Origin: JBNGOQ01 sp050589645
GTDB taxonomy: Bacteria > Bacteroidota > Bacteroidia > Flavobacteriales > Flavobacteriaceae
DNA: 64,000 bases
Direction: 5' to 3'
Assembly: GCF_050589645.1 (NCBI RefSeq)
Contig: NZ_JBNGOQ010000004.1
Span: 186,001 to 250,000, forward strand
In this document: positions 16,564 to 25,617 of the stretch, in pieces
Layout of the letters: the number at the start of each line of letters is the position of its first letter
How positions within the stretch are numbered: position 1 is the stretch's first letter
Notes under the pieces: model-generated
Databases searched by the model: none
The model's input: the letters and a program-made list of their open reading frames with translations, nothing else
Told to the model about the DNA's origin: nothing
Made by a program: the position numbers and the translations under genes

Positions 16564-17358
16564 ATGGATTTGCAGTTAAAGGGAAAAACCGCCTTTGTAT
16601 CGGGCTCTACCTCCGGTATCGGATTTGCGGTAGCAAAGAGCTTATTGCAGGAAGGGGCCCATGTGATCATTAATGGCAGAAAGACCAAAAAGATCGATGA
16701 AGCTGTCTCAAGTTTGCAACAGGAGACGGGCCTGGACACTGCCAGCGGTCTGCAGGCCGATTTTTCTGATACGGCATCCATAGCGGCCCTGCTACAAAAT
16801 TTACCTGAAATCGATATTTTGATCAATAATATGGGCATCTACCGGGCCAAGTCTTTTTTGGAGACGACGGACAAGGATTGGAACGAACAATTTGATGTAA
16901 ATGTGATGAGCGGGGTACGTTTATCCCGTCACTGTTTGCCCAAAATGTTAGCGAGAAATTGGGGTCGTATCCTGTTTGTATCCAGCGAGTGTGCAACCTT
17001 GGTGCCTCCTGATTTAATTGCCTATAGTGTTACCAAAACGGCTATATTGTCGGTGTCCAGAGGTTTGGCGCAACTCACCAAAGGCAGTGGGGTAACCGTA
17101 AACTCGGTAGTGCCGGGCTCTACCTTATCCGAGGGCGCCGAACAGTTTTTGGAGGCCGCCGCCCTTAAGCAAGGGAAGACCATCAGCGAGGTGGAGGCCA
17201 ACTTTTTTAAGGAAACCCGTACGTCCTCCCTCCTGCAACGGTTTGCCTCTGTGGAAGAGGTGGCCCATACCATTACCTATATGGCAAGTCCGCTTTCTGC
17301 CGCCACGAACGGGGCCGCCATTAAGATTGATGGAGGCAGTATGGGAGGTATTCTCTAG
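16564..17358 (+). CDS. Short-chain dehydrogenase/reductase (SDR)
   Basis: A 264-residue classical SDR. The cofactor-binding motif is 'SGSTSGIGFAVA' (residues 14-25), the structural motif 'NNMG' is present (about 89-92), and the catalytic serine region 'FVSSEC' precedes the 'YSVTK' active-site Tyr/Lys pair (about 155-159). The end 'IKIDGGSMGGIL' is typical. It would oxidise or reduce an alcohol/carbonyl group with NAD(P). It follows the SSS symporter by 50 bp and is the last gene of the presumed catabolic unit. A long insertion near residues 190-220 ('LEAAALKQGKTISEVEANFF') may shape the substrate pocket. Confidence 0.9.
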   Translation: MDLQLKGKTAFVSGSTSGIGFAVAKSLLQEGAHVIINGRKTKKIDEAVSSLQQETGLDTASGLQADFSDTASIAALLQNLPEIDILINNMGIYRAKSFLETTDKDWNEQFDVNVMSGVRLSRHCLPKMLARNWGRILFVSSECATLVPPDLIAYSVTKTAILSVSRGLAQLTKGSGVTVNSVVPGSTLSEGAEQFLEAAALKQGKTISEVEANFFKETRTSSLLQRFASVEEVAHTITYMASPLSAATNGAAIKIDGGSMGGIL

Positions 17359-17408
17359 CCTACACCCAATTTTTCACGGATTAGTCGTGGCAAACGATGA
17401 TTATAGCT

Positions 17409-17416
17409 TACTTTTG
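17409..17416 (+). promoter_or_regulatory. Possible -7 element of the SulP transporter gene
   Basis: TACTTTTG matches TAnnTTTG exactly and lies 21 nt before the start codon, but no TTG is found at the expected -33 spacing. Confidence 0.35.
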
Positions 17417-17437
17417 CGCCCTTAAATTAAGGGGTTT

Positions 17438-18967
17438 ATGAAGAAGTACCTGAACCTATTCGATTTTTCGCAGAAAGTAAACTATAAAACGGAAGTGCTT
17501 TCCGGGCTCACCGTTGCTATGGCCTTGGTACCCGAGGCCATAGCCTTTGCTTTGATCGCTGGCCTTTCGCCTTTGACCGGCCTGTACGCCGCTTTTGTTA
17601 TGGGTTTGGTTACCTCGGTGTTGGGTGGCCGTCCTGGCATGATTTCTGGCGCCACCGGTGCGGTGGCCGTTGTACTGGTAGCTCTGGCAAAATCGCATGG
17701 GGTGGAATATATCTTCGCCACGGTTATTTTGGCCGGAGTCCTACAGATGGCTGCGGGCTTTCTCCGATTGGGAAAACTAATGCGCCTGGTGCCCCATCCT
17801 GTAATTTTTGGTTTTGTCAATGGTCTGGCCATTATCATCTTTATGTCACAGTTGGATCAGTTTAAGACTGCTGAGGGCGCCTGGCTATCCGGCACACCCT
17901 TATATATCCTGTTGGGACTTGTCTTTTTGACCATGGTCATGATATGGGGACTGCCCAAATTGAGCAAGGCCGTGCCCGCCTCCCTGATTGCCATCCTGAC
18001 CATATTTGGACTGGTCGTATTTTTCGATATCGATACCAGGACCATTGGTGATATCGCCTCTATTGAGGGAGGGTTTCCACCCTTTCACATACCGACTGTT
18101 CCCTTTTCCTTGGAGACCTTGGGACTCATATTTCCCTATGCAGCCATTGTTGCCGGTGTAGGTTTGATCGAAAGTTTGTTGACCCTGAATATTATTGATG
18201 AAATTACGGAAACCCGCGGTCGGGGCAATAAAGAAGCCATTGCTCAGGGTACGGCCAACGTGCTTTCCGGGTTGTTTTCGGGGATGGGCGGTTGTGCTAT
18301 GATCGGACAGAGTTTGATCAACACCTCCAATGGCGCAAGGGCCAGACTGTCGGGAATTGTGGCCGCTGTGATGCTCCTGGTATTTATTATGTTCGGTTCG
18401 GGACTTATAGAACGTATGCCTATGGCCGCGCTTACAGGACTGATGATTATGGTGGCCCTGGGGACTTTTGAATGGGCAAGCCTAAGGACCTTTAGGAGAA
18501 TGCCCAAATCGGATGTGCTGGTGATGGTGCTCGTGACCTTGGTAACCGTGTTCTTGCATAATTTGGCCTTGGCCGTCTTGGTAGGGGTAATTATTTCCGC
18601 CCTGGTATTTGCCTGGGACAATGCCAAACGCATCCGCGCCAGAAAATATATCGATGAGGAAGGGGTAAAACATTATGAAATTTATGGCCCTTTGTTCTTC
18701 GGTTCGATTACCATGTTCAACGAAAAATTCGATGTCCTCAATGACCCGGATGAGGTAGTCATCGATTTTAAAGAAAGCCGTGTCGTGGACATGTCGGCCA
18801 TTGAGGCCTTAAACAAGATTACGGAGCGTTACCACAAGGTGGGCAAGAAGGTCCATTTAAAACATCTGAGCAGGGATTGTCGAAGACTATTGTCGAACGC
18901 CGACAAGATCATCGAGGTCAATGTCCTGGAAGACCCTACCTACAAAGTGGTGGTAGACAAAATATGA
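17438..18967 (+). CDS. SulP family inorganic anion transporter
   Basis: A 509-residue inner-membrane protein with a SulP transport core of about 10-12 helices from residue 20 to 390. The family opening 'VLSGLTVAMALVPEAIAFALIAGLSPLTGLYAAF' is readable in sections, as is the conserved 'GGCAMIGQSLIN'. A cytosolic STAS domain occupies about residues 420-505 ('VVIDFKESRVVDMSAIEALNKI'). SulP members move sulfate, bicarbonate or other anions. Nothing nearby identifies the ion; there is no carbonic anhydrase or sulfate assimilation gene next to it. It converges with the SIMPL gene (12 bp gap). Confidence 0.92.
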   Translation: MKKYLNLFDFSQKVNYKTEVLSGLTVAMALVPEAIAFALIAGLSPLTGLYAAFVMGLVTSVLGGRPGMISGATGAVAVVLVALAKSHGVEYIFATVILAGVLQMAAGFLRLGKLMRLVPHPVIFGFVNGLAIIIFMSQLDQFKTAEGAWLSGTPLYILLGLVFLTMVMIWGLPKLSKAVPASLIAILTIFGLVVFFDIDTRTIGDIASIEGGFPPFHIPTVPFSLETLGLIFPYAAIVAGVGLIESLLTLNIIDEITETRGRGNKEAIAQGTANVLSGLFSGMGGCAMIGQSLINTSNGARARLSGIVAAVMLLVFIMFGSGLIERMPMAALTGLMIMVALGTFEWASLRTFRRMPKSDVLVMVLVTLVTVFLHNLALAVLVGVIISALVFAWDNAKRIRARKYIDEEGVKHYEIYGPLFFGSITMFNEKFDVLNDPDEVVIDFKESRVVDMSAIEALNKITERYHKVGKKVHLKHLSRDCRRLLSNADKIIEVNVLEDPTYKVVVDKI

Positions 18968-18979
18968 TCTACGGACAGC

Positions 18980-19681
18980 TTATTCCATGGCAAATTTTAC
19001 ATTGACCGTGCTCTCCACTTTAATTTTTTCAAATTCCACGGCCAAGGGTTGTGAGGAATCAGCAGCTTTGGCATACTCCAATCCATAGGTGGCGCGCTGT
19101 TGAAAGCGGACGATATTGGTATTTAGATCGGAGATGAAAAGGGCTCGGCCCAAATTTTGATTCAAGGGCTCCAACATGGCCTCTGCCTGTGTTTTTGCCT
19201 TTCCTACCGCTTGCTTTCGCAGCGCAATTTTAAGCTCCTCAATTTTGGAGTATTCGGTCTTGACAAGATTTACGTTCGCAATGCCAATGGATTCCAACGC
19301 TTGGATGGCCCTGCCCGCTGTTAAGCCATCATACACTACTAACAGGTACTCCTTGCTTTTCTGAATATCCGTCTTCCGAAGGAAATACTTCTTAAAATTA
19401 CTTCCCAAATCGGATAGGGATAGTTGCTTATCGGTATCTATGCCCAACGCCTTTAACTCTGTGGCCATTCTGTTTTCCAATTTCTCCACGGACGTCCTCC
19501 CCTTGGTGTCCGCTTCGGTTATTAGGACAGACATATGGATCCTGTCGGGAACCACAAGCGTGTCTACCCTAGCGGTAGTTTCCAAATAGGGCTGATCGAT
19601 AAAATTCTTGGTTTGTGAGTGGCCGGCAAGCGATACCGCAAAGAACAACAACAGAAGTGCAATTTTGGTGATTTGTTTCAT
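18980..19681 (-). CDS. SIMPL domain-containing secreted protein
   Basis: A 233-residue protein with a signal peptide (about residues 1-22, cleavage after 'SLAGHSQ'). The rest is a SIMPL (DUF541) domain: 'PYLETTARVDTLVVPDRIHMSVLI' near the N-terminus, a helix 'VEKLENRMATELKALGID' and the repeated beta-alpha segment '...GIANVNLVKTEYSKIEELK'. Members are periplasmic proteins of unknown biochemical role, sometimes linked to oxidative stress. It is transcribed alone, with 148 bp to the methyltransferase gene upstream. Confidence 0.85.
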   Translation of the reverse strand: MKQITKIALLLLFFAVSLAGHSQTKNFIDQPYLETTARVDTLVVPDRIHMSVLITEADTKGRTSVEKLENRMATELKALGIDTDKQLSLSDLGSNFKKYFLRKTDIQKSKEYLLVVYDGLTAGRAIQALESIGIANVNLVKTEYSKIEELKIALRKQAVGKAKTQAEAMLEPLNQNLGRALFISDLNTNIVRFQQRATYGLEYAKAADSSQPLAVEFEKIKVESTVNVKFAME

Positions 19682-19829
19682 GTTTAGATTTTTTATGGGA
19701 TATTTTTTACGAAGCTAAAACTTATATTGGCATTTTAAAAGCGATAATGAGCCAACACCCCTTTTTGGTTATGGATTGGTACCAATAGCATGTTTTTGGA
19801 TTATAGATCTGGCATTGCTTGGCTGCAGC

Positions 19830-20582
19830 TTACTTGCTGACTTTCCCGATCCTGGTAAAAATTGGAAAACGAACTTTTTTGATCGCCCCCTTGCCCCAAT
19901 GGGCTTTTAGCTGGGTGATAAATGGATTGACCGGGTTCTCTCCCCGGGCTTCCTTAAAATTCTGAACACTGGACCAGGAGTTTAGATAACCTTCCATAGT
20001 TTCGAGTTCCCATTGTGCCTCTATGGCATAGGAGCCGGGTAATGTTATCTCTTGAAAATTAAACCGAATGTTGCGATATTCCTGATCAATATGTCGGCGT
20101 TCCGGGCGCCAAAAGGGTCCTACGATTTCACTATAAAAACGTTGCATCAGGGCATCAACGTTCCTATCTACCTGCACCAGGTCATAACCCCACAGCGCTA
20201 CAAGGGCTTGAGGCTTTGCCACTCTTTTGAATTCCTGGTTGAACGCATCCATATCGAACCAATGGGCGGCCTGGGCCACGGTAATCAGATCAAAGGTATT
20301 TTCCTCGAAATCGGTGGCTTCGGCCCGTTGCTGGGAGTACCGGATGTTGGGGGCCTTTACTGCCTTTGCCAATTGGTTTTTGCTGATGTCCGTCGCCTCT
20401 ACGGTCCTAAAGTGCTTTGCCAACACTATGGCCACTTGCCCATTGCCCGTACCGCAATCCCAGCAACATTCCCTTCCCTGGGTGAGGGCCAGGATATCCG
20501 TAAGTAAAGCTTCGGGATAGCTAGGCCGATACTTTTTGTAGAAGTCGGTCTGTTTTGTGAACTGCTGTTGCGGTTTTTTCAT
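19830..20582 (-). CDS. Class I SAM-dependent methyltransferase
   Basis: A 250-residue cytosolic methyltransferase. The SAM-binding motif I is 'CWDCGTGNGQVAIVLAK', followed by the acidic strand 'VEATDISKNQL' and motif 'FDLITVAQAAHWFD', which is typical of the UbiE/trans-aconitate-methyltransferase-like group. The substrate is unknown. A longer frame reaches 20636, but that stretch encodes the terminator hairpin of the upstream cytochrome gene, so I chose the ATG at 20582 (N-terminus 'MKKPQQQFTKQTDFYKKYRPSYP'). Confidence 0.87.
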   Translation of the reverse strand: MKKPQQQFTKQTDFYKKYRPSYPEALLTDILALTQGRECCWDCGTGNGQVAIVLAKHFRTVEATDISKNQLAKAVKAPNIRYSQQRAEATDFEENTFDLITVAQAAHWFDMDAFNQEFKRVAKPQALVALWGYDLVQVDRNVDALMQRFYSEIVGPFWRPERRHIDQEYRNIRFNFQEITLPGSYAIEAQWELETMEGYLNSWSSVQNFKEARGENPVNPFITQLKAHWGKGAIKKVRFPIFTRIGKVSK

Positions 20583-20594
20583 AAGGTTTTGACC

Positions 20595-20630
20595 AAAAAA
20601 AACACCTATCCCAAAAGTAAGGGTAGGTGC
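20595..20630 (-). terminator. Intrinsic terminator after the cytochrome c gene
   Basis: Read on the minus strand, CACCTACCC pairs with GGGATAGGTG across an 8-nt loop and is followed by eight T (20602-20595). It closes the four-gene unit 24133-20652 and lies upstream of the methyltransferase start. Confidence 0.85.
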
Positions 20631-20651
20631 TTTCATAGTTTTAAATAAGCC

Positions 20652-21128
20652 CTATAGGGTCCTAAGGTACTCGGCCACTGCCCTTGCTTCCTCTTCCGAA
20701 AGGTTTTGGTTTAGCATGATGGCATTGTTGTATTCCTTTAACAGCGCCTTGGCAATGGGATCTTCCTTAAGCATGCCATCGGGGTTCAGGATCATGTTCA
20801 TTACCCATTCCGGACTTCTACGTTCGTATACACCAGCCATGGCTGGACCAATCATGCGCTGATCTACCATGTGGCAGGCCGTGCATATGGTTTTGAACTT
20901 GGCTTCACCCTGGGCGACCAGCTCCGTGTCGATTTCATCATCAAATGTTACGGAAGTAATGGGTCCCACGCCCTTATTGCTCAAATCCACAGGAACTTCC
21001 TCGGAGACGACGGACTTGGTCTCTTTTTTGGTACGGCTCATTTCAAAGCCTTCCTTTTTTTCTTCCTTTTTTTCACCACAACCAAGGACCAGAGCGGCCA
21101 GTGCTAGAATGGTAATTATTTTTTTCAT
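20652..21128 (-). CDS. Lipoprotein c-type cytochrome
   Basis: A 158-residue protein. Starting at the ATG at 21128 gives a signal peptide ending in the lipobox 'LVLGC' (Cys17), so it should be lipid-anchored. A charged linker (residues 18-75, many Lys/Glu) precedes one cytochrome c domain with the heme motif 'CTACH' (about residues 100-104) and a distal methionine in the 'GPAMAGVYE' or 'NPDGMLKED' region. The frame also extends upstream to 21167, but that extension would hide the signal peptide. It probably carries electrons at the periplasmic face. It follows the YheT-like hydrolase gene by 41 bp. Confidence 0.87.
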   Translation of the reverse strand: MKKIITILALAALVLGCGEKKEEKKEGFEMSRTKKETKSVVSEEVPVDLSNKGVGPITSVTFDDEIDTELVAQGEAKFKTICTACHMVDQRMIGPAMAGVYERRSPEWVMNMILNPDGMLKEDPIAKALLKEYNNAIMLNQNLSEEEARAVAEYLRTL

Positions 21129-21169
21129 CGGTAATTGGTTTAAGACCACTAATATAAGCAATACCACAT

Positions 21170-22132
21170 TTAAATGGACTCTTGCAGAAATTTTAATGCC
21201 CTTTTTTCCGTGTAGGTGGTGTTTTTTGGCGCATAAAAGCCAACGTGACCCCCGTATTTAGGCATTTCGAGGTAGAGTTTCCCATGGTTTTCGGCTTCCC
21301 TTACGGGATAACATTCGGGTCCTAGGAAGGAATCGTTGATAGCATTTATGATCAAGGTTGGGATTTGAATCCCGGACAGAAACTGCAAGGAACTGCATTG
21401 GGTATAGTAGTCAATCGCATCCTTAAATCCGTGTGCCCGACTGGTATAAATATCATCAAAATCCTTTAGGGTAATCACATTTTTGATATCGGCATCCGAA
21501 ATTAGTTCCGGGAACAACTGCTGTTTGGCCCTTAATTTTTCTATTAAATGCCTCCTAAAACGCTTGGCATACAGGAAATTTTTGGGTTTCAGCAATTCCA
21601 GCAGGGAGCTGTGTAGGCTACAGGGGGCAGAAACTGCTACCACCGCCTTCACCTGTTCGGGCACCCTTAGGCCTTCGCCTAAATATTTGAGTGCCATATT
21701 TCCGCCCAGACTAAATCCCTTAATATAGATTTGGGGATAAGGTTTTGTGTGGAGAACATGGTTGACCACTGCATCCAGATCTTCAGTAGCTCCGGAATGA
21801 TAGGAACGGAACAGGCGGTTGGTTTCCCCACTACAACTTCGATGGTTCACCGCGCAGACATCAAAACCCGCGGCAACGAACCGTTTGGCACTCCCGGTAA
21901 TATAGGGCCTTTGGGCGTTACCTTCCAGGCCGTGCAAGAGGATGACCACCCCAAGTGTTTTGACCGAAGCGTGACTCCAATCCAGGTCCAGAAAGTCGCC
22001 ATCGGGGAGGGTAATTCGCTCCCGGTGCTGCTCCAGACCGTTCACTTTCCGAACAATGCCGGCATAAATGGTAGCGATATGGCCGTTCTTAAAGGGAAAC
22101 GGAGGGTCATAGGTAGTGGGAACCAGCGGCAT
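21170..22132 (-). CDS. YheT-like alpha/beta hydrolase
   Basis: A 320-residue cytosolic alpha/beta hydrolase. The opening 'YDPPFPFKNGHIATIYAGIVRKV', the oxyanion region 'VILLHGLEGNAQRPYI' and 'AVNHRSCSGETNRLFRSYHSG' are signatures of the YheT/EMB8 family. The catalytic serine sits in 'KGFSLGGNMALKYLGE', the acid in 'INAINDSFLGPE' and the histidine in 'YGGHVGFYAP'. Members are carboxylesterases of unknown physiological substrate. The start codon overlaps the stop of the bestrophin gene by one base (TAATG), which suggests translational coupling. Confidence 0.9.
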   Translation of the reverse strand: MPLVPTTYDPPFPFKNGHIATIYAGIVRKVNGLEQHRERITLPDGDFLDLDWSHASVKTLGVVILLHGLEGNAQRPYITGSAKRFVAAGFDVCAVNHRSCSGETNRLFRSYHSGATEDLDAVVNHVLHTKPYPQIYIKGFSLGGNMALKYLGEGLRVPEQVKAVVAVSAPCSLHSSLLELLKPKNFLYAKRFRRHLIEKLRAKQQLFPELISDADIKNVITLKDFDDIYTSRAHGFKDAIDYYTQCSSLQFLSGIQIPTLIINAINDSFLGPECYPVREAENHGKLYLEMPKYGGHVGFYAPKNTTYTEKRALKFLQESI

Positions 22133-23148
22133 TAATACAAAATATTATCTTTTGGCTTAATAGGTTCGGGTAGTTCTTCCTCATCGAGCATATCCCTGAG
22201 GTCAATTTCGATAGTTCGGCACAGGGCGGTCATGGGTACATCATTGGCCCGGCCCTCAAAGGGATCTTCACTATTGTCCCCCACGGTTTCCATGGTTACA
22301 AAAATCCAGGAAATCAATACGGAAAAGGGAATCTGTAAAAAGATCATCCAGCCCATGGTATCCTCATCGTATTCCAATAAATGTTTTTCAAAGACATCTA
22401 ACAGGCCAAAGGGGAGCAACAGAATAAAAATCCAGGTGAAAACCCTTGAAAAATAGCCATATTGTCTTGGGAAAGGAGTGTTTTTAATGCGTTCGCACTT
22501 CCCTTGTAAATTGTAGAACTCTTCCAGAATGCTCTGAAGCTGATCCTCTTGAAAACCATCAATAATGTCTCCCTGTCTCAATTTTGTCACTTCCATGCCC
22601 TGGTTCTTGATCAAATGGGTGGCGGGGTTTACCCGTTTTTTTAAATCTGAAAATTCCCGCATACTTACATAGTTGTACGCTTCGTTACAGGAAATATTCC
22701 GTTCGGCGTGGCGATCGTACAACTTCTCCACTGTCCTGGCTTCCCTTAGGCTCCAAGAGCGTGCTTGGCGTAGCTGTACCCGTAGTGCATTGATCCAGGC
22801 AATGTGTCTATGGATCAGCTGTCTTTGCATTTCCCTGTCCTTTTCAGCATCGTTGGTCCGAACAAAGGAGAGCACTTGTAAGGCCCAAGTACGGCTGTAA
22901 TTCACGATACCGCCCCAGATTTTTCTGCCCTCCCAAAAACGATCGTAACTCTGACTGTTTTTGAAACCGATATAAAAGGAAACGGCAATACCAATAACGG
23001 TGAGCGGTTCAAAGGGCAGGTTGATGAAGTCCCACCCCAAAAAGGAGTATATCCCAAAGATGATGAAGGAATACAGAATAAAAAAACAGATGTTCTTCCA
23101 GCTAAACCTTAAGATCAGTCCCCAACCAATATTTCTTTTTACGTACAT
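22132..23148 (-). CDS. Bestrophin family ion channel protein
   Basis: A 338-residue membrane protein of the bestrophin/UPF0187 family. Hydrophobic helices lie at about 20-40 and 45-63 and again at about 235-256 and 272-290. The conserved pore-region text 'PLTVIGIAVSFYIGFKNSQSYDRFWEGRKIWGGIVNYSRTW' is readable in sections from residue 45. A large cytosolic helical part follows, and the end 'PMTALCRTIEIDLRDMLDE' is the usual family ending. Bacterial homologues form pentameric cation or anion channels. It lies between a nitronate-monooxygenase-like gene (10 bp upstream) and yheT (1-nt overlap). Confidence 0.92.
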   Translation of the reverse strand: MYVKRNIGWGLILRFSWKNICFFILYSFIIFGIYSFLGWDFINLPFEPLTVIGIAVSFYIGFKNSQSYDRFWEGRKIWGGIVNYSRTWALQVLSFVRTNDAEKDREMQRQLIHRHIAWINALRVQLRQARSWSLREARTVEKLYDRHAERNISCNEAYNYVSMREFSDLKKRVNPATHLIKNQGMEVTKLRQGDIIDGFQEDQLQSILEEFYNLQGKCERIKNTPFPRQYGYFSRVFTWIFILLLPFGLLDVFEKHLLEYDEDTMGWMIFLQIPFSVLISWIFVTMETVGDNSEDPFEGRANDVPMTALCRTIEIDLRDMLDEEELPEPIKPKDNILY

Positions 23149-23158
23149 GGCCTTTTAT

Positions 23159-24133
23159 CTATTCCGGGTATAGTTCCAGGAGCTGTTTCTGTTCTGCAAT
23201 GGCCGTATGAAATTCGGATTTTAAGGAGGAAACCAGTGCCGCTACAGATACGACATCATCTATGGTTGCTACTCCCTGGCCCGCGGACCATATGGTTTTC
23301 CAGGCCTTGGCCTCTGTATCCAATTCCTTTCCAAAGTCTACTTTAACGTCCTTTTTAAGGTCTTCCTGGCTAATGCCGGCCGCTTGAAGGCTGGCCCCCA
23401 AAAAGTTGGCATGTACCCCCGAGATGGCTGCGGTATATATCACATCGCTGGCCCCTGCTTCAACAATCATTTTCCGGTAGTCCTCCGGTGCCTTGCTTTC
23501 CAAGGTGTTGATAAAGCGGGTACCCATATAGGCAAGGTCGGCGCCCATTTGCATTGCCGAGGCAATATCCCTACCGGTACTGATACAACCCGATAGAATA
23601 ATGGTCTTGTCATAGAATTTTTTGATTTCGGCCACCAAGGTCATCGGATTTATGGTCCCTGCATGTCCTCCTGCTCCGGCAGCTACTAAAATAAGTCCGT
23701 CTACCCCGGCACCTGCCGCTTTTTGGGCATGTCTTTTTTTGATAACATCGTGAAAAACGAGTCCGCCATAACTGTGAATGGCATCCACAACCTGCGACAC
23801 TGCGCCCAAGGAAGTGATAATTAGGGGGACCTTGTGTTTCATGCACAACTTTAGATCGGCCTCCAACCTTGGATTGGTCTGATGCACAATAAGGTTTACC
23901 CCAAAAGGCGCCGCTTTTTTTCCCGTCTCGGATTCAAAGGCGTCCAGAGCGGTCTTAATTTCGATCAGCCATTCCTCGAAACCTTCACTGCTACGCTGGT
24001 TCAAGGCAGGAAAGGTCCCTACGATTCCGTTTTTACAACATTCTATGACCAATTTTGGTCCGGAAATCAAAAACATGGGAGCCGCAATGGCCGGTAGGGA
24101 AAGATCTTTTATAAAGGACGCTTTTTTGCTCAT
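23159..24133 (-). CDS. Nitronate monooxygenase (2-nitropropane dioxygenase-like flavoprotein)
   Basis: A 324-residue TIM-barrel flavoprotein. FMN-binding features are visible: 'LILVAAGAGGHAGTINP', 'IILSGCISTGRDIASAMQMGADLAYMGTRFI', and the N-terminal 'LPAIAAPMFLISGPKLVIE'. The family oxidises alkyl nitronates, or acts as an NADH:quinone or enoyl-type reductase in some branches. It heads a compact reverse-strand unit with bestrophin, yheT and cytochrome c genes. The link between these functions is unclear. Confidence 0.88.
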   Translation of the reverse strand: MSKKASFIKDLSLPAIAAPMFLISGPKLVIECCKNGIVGTFPALNQRSSEGFEEWLIEIKTALDAFESETGKKAAPFGVNLIVHQTNPRLEADLKLCMKHKVPLIITSLGAVSQVVDAIHSYGGLVFHDVIKKRHAQKAAGAGVDGLILVAAGAGGHAGTINPMTLVAEIKKFYDKTIILSGCISTGRDIASAMQMGADLAYMGTRFINTLESKAPEDYRKMIVEAGASDVIYTAAISGVHANFLGASLQAAGISQEDLKKDVKVDFGKELDTEAKAWKTIWSAGQGVATIDDVVSVAALVSSLKSEFHTAIAEQKQLLELYPE

Positions 24134-24263
24134 AGTGAAAAATTTTGTTCGATTTAAAAATAAGGATATTCGTTAAATTTATGAGGGTGCCTATCGGCTT
24201 TTCCAAAACTATGGTATTTTTAACAGTATATAAACGATATACCAAGAAAACCTAACAAACCGT

Positions 24264-24740
24264 ATGTATCTAAAGGAATTTGAAGTACGATGGAGCGATG
24301 TGGATGCCAATAGACATTTGGCCAATACCGCCTATATCAATTTTATGGTCCACACCCGAATGTGTTTTTTGGCAGACCAAGGTTTCACCCACCGGATCAT
24401 GGCCGAACGCAATATAGGACCGGTGGTGTTTTATGAACATATGTACTACTATAAGGAGGTTTTTCCGGGCCAACCCGTACGGGTCTCCCTGGAAGTGGTG
24501 GGGACCAGCGAGGATGGGAAATTTTTTGAGTTTCGACATAACTTTTATGATGCCAAGGGGATGAACTTTGCGCATTGTGAAATGATGGGCGCCTGGATGG
24601 ATTTGGGGCAACGCAAACTTGTTGCCCTGGAAAAGGACCTGCTGCAAATGTTCAGCACCGTAGAAAGGGCAACCGATTTTCGGGTGCTTACCAAAGAAGA
24701 TACACGGCGCATGTCAAAATTCCCTAAGGACTTGGCTTAG
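24264..24740 (+). CDS. Acyl-CoA thioesterase, 4HBT hotdog family
   Basis: A 158-residue hotdog-fold thioesterase. The motif 'FEVRWSDVDANRHLANTAYINFM' near the N-terminus carries the 4HBT catalytic Asp/His arrangement (DVDANRH), and 'VVFYEHMYYYKEVFPGQPVRV' continues the fold. It would hydrolyse acyl-CoA or a related thioester; chain length cannot be judged. The last 17 bp overlap the end of the convergent EamA transporter gene. Confidence 0.88.
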   Translation: MYLKEFEVRWSDVDANRHLANTAYINFMVHTRMCFLADQGFTHRIMAERNIGPVVFYEHMYYYKEVFPGQPVRVSLEVVGTSEDGKFFEFRHNFYDAKGMNFAHCEMMGAWMDLGQRKLVALEKDLLQMFSTVERATDFRVLTKEDTRRMSKFPKDLA

Positions 24741-25617
24741 GCCTTTTACTAGAAAGGTACACGCCCAATAAAACCATGGCAGCTGCTAGAATTTTGATGC
24801 TTGTTAGGTGGTCCTTTCCACTGAATAGCGCAAAAAGAATCCCGATCAGGGGCTGTACATAGGTAAAGGCGCTCACGGTAGAAGCCCTTAACTGTGTTAG
24901 GGCAAATACATTGAATAGGTAGGTCAGAAAAGTAGTGCCTATGACCACGAAGGCTATGGCACCGATGACCTCCATTGGAAGTTGGGCCCACTGAATTTCC
25001 ATAAACTCCCCATAGGTAATCGGTAAGTTAATAAGCACACCAATGGTAAACAACCACTTCATCAGGGTGAAAGGGTGGTATTTATCGAGCAATTTTTTAA
25101 TCACGATAAGATAGGAACCATAACAGGTGGCATTGACAATGAACAAGGTATTGCCCAGGGGAATGTTGGGGGCGTCCTGCCGTATTTCCGCACCAAAAAG
25201 AATAAGGGCCAGAGCGCCTACGAGACCCAAGAGAATACCCAAAGCTTTTTGCCCTGTTACTTTTTCCTTAATGAACAGGGCTGAAAGCACCACTACAATA
25301 ATGGGCGTAATTGTTACCAGCACCGAACTGTTTATGGGAGTGGACAGCTCAAGTCCCTTAAAGAATGCCAACATGTTGATGACCATGCCCAGGATGGAAC
25401 AGACTAAAATACGGCCCCAATCCCTTCGCTCTATTTTTTCTTTCGGACCGAGGCCCGAAATGCTCCAAAACAATATGGCGGCACCCACCACGCGCAGCAG
25501 GATAAACCCAAAAGGTTTTACATAGAGGGGCATAACCCCTTTGGCAATGGTATGGTTTAAGCCATAAATGGTTGTCGCCCCCAGGGCCGCGAGTATGGCT
25601 AAGGACCTTTTGTTCAA
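24724..25617 (-). CDS. EamA/DMT family transporter
   Basis: A 297-residue inner-membrane protein with ten hydrophobic helices in two EamA repeats (about 5-135 and 155-290). Typical phrases are 'AALGATTIYGLNHTIAKGVMPLYVKPFGFILLRVVGAA' at the start and 'VSAFTYVQPLIGILFALFSG' in the second repeat. Members export metabolites or amino acids. Its start overlaps the stop of the ArsC-like gene by 4 bp (ATGA), so the two are very likely co-translated. The substrate is unknown. Confidence 0.9.
   Translation of the reverse strand: MNKRSLAILAALGATTIYGLNHTIAKGVMPLYVKPFGFILLRVVGAAILFWSISGLGPKEKIERRDWGRILVCSILGMVINMLAFFKGLELSTPINSSVLVTITPIIVVVLSALFIKEKVTGQKALGILLGLVGALALILFGAEIRQDAPNIPLGNTLFIVNATCYGSYLIVIKKLLDKYHPFTLMKWLFTIGVLINLPITYGEFMEIQWAQLPMEVIGAIAFVVIGTTFLTYLFNVFALTQLRASTVSAFTYVQPLIGILFALFSGKDHLTSIKILAAAMVLLGVYLSSKRPKPSP

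Noticed and set aside
20583..20636. N-terminal extension of the methyltransferase frame
   Set aside because: These codons coincide with the terminator hairpin and A/T tract of the upstream cytochrome gene; the ATG at 20582 gives the usual N-terminus.
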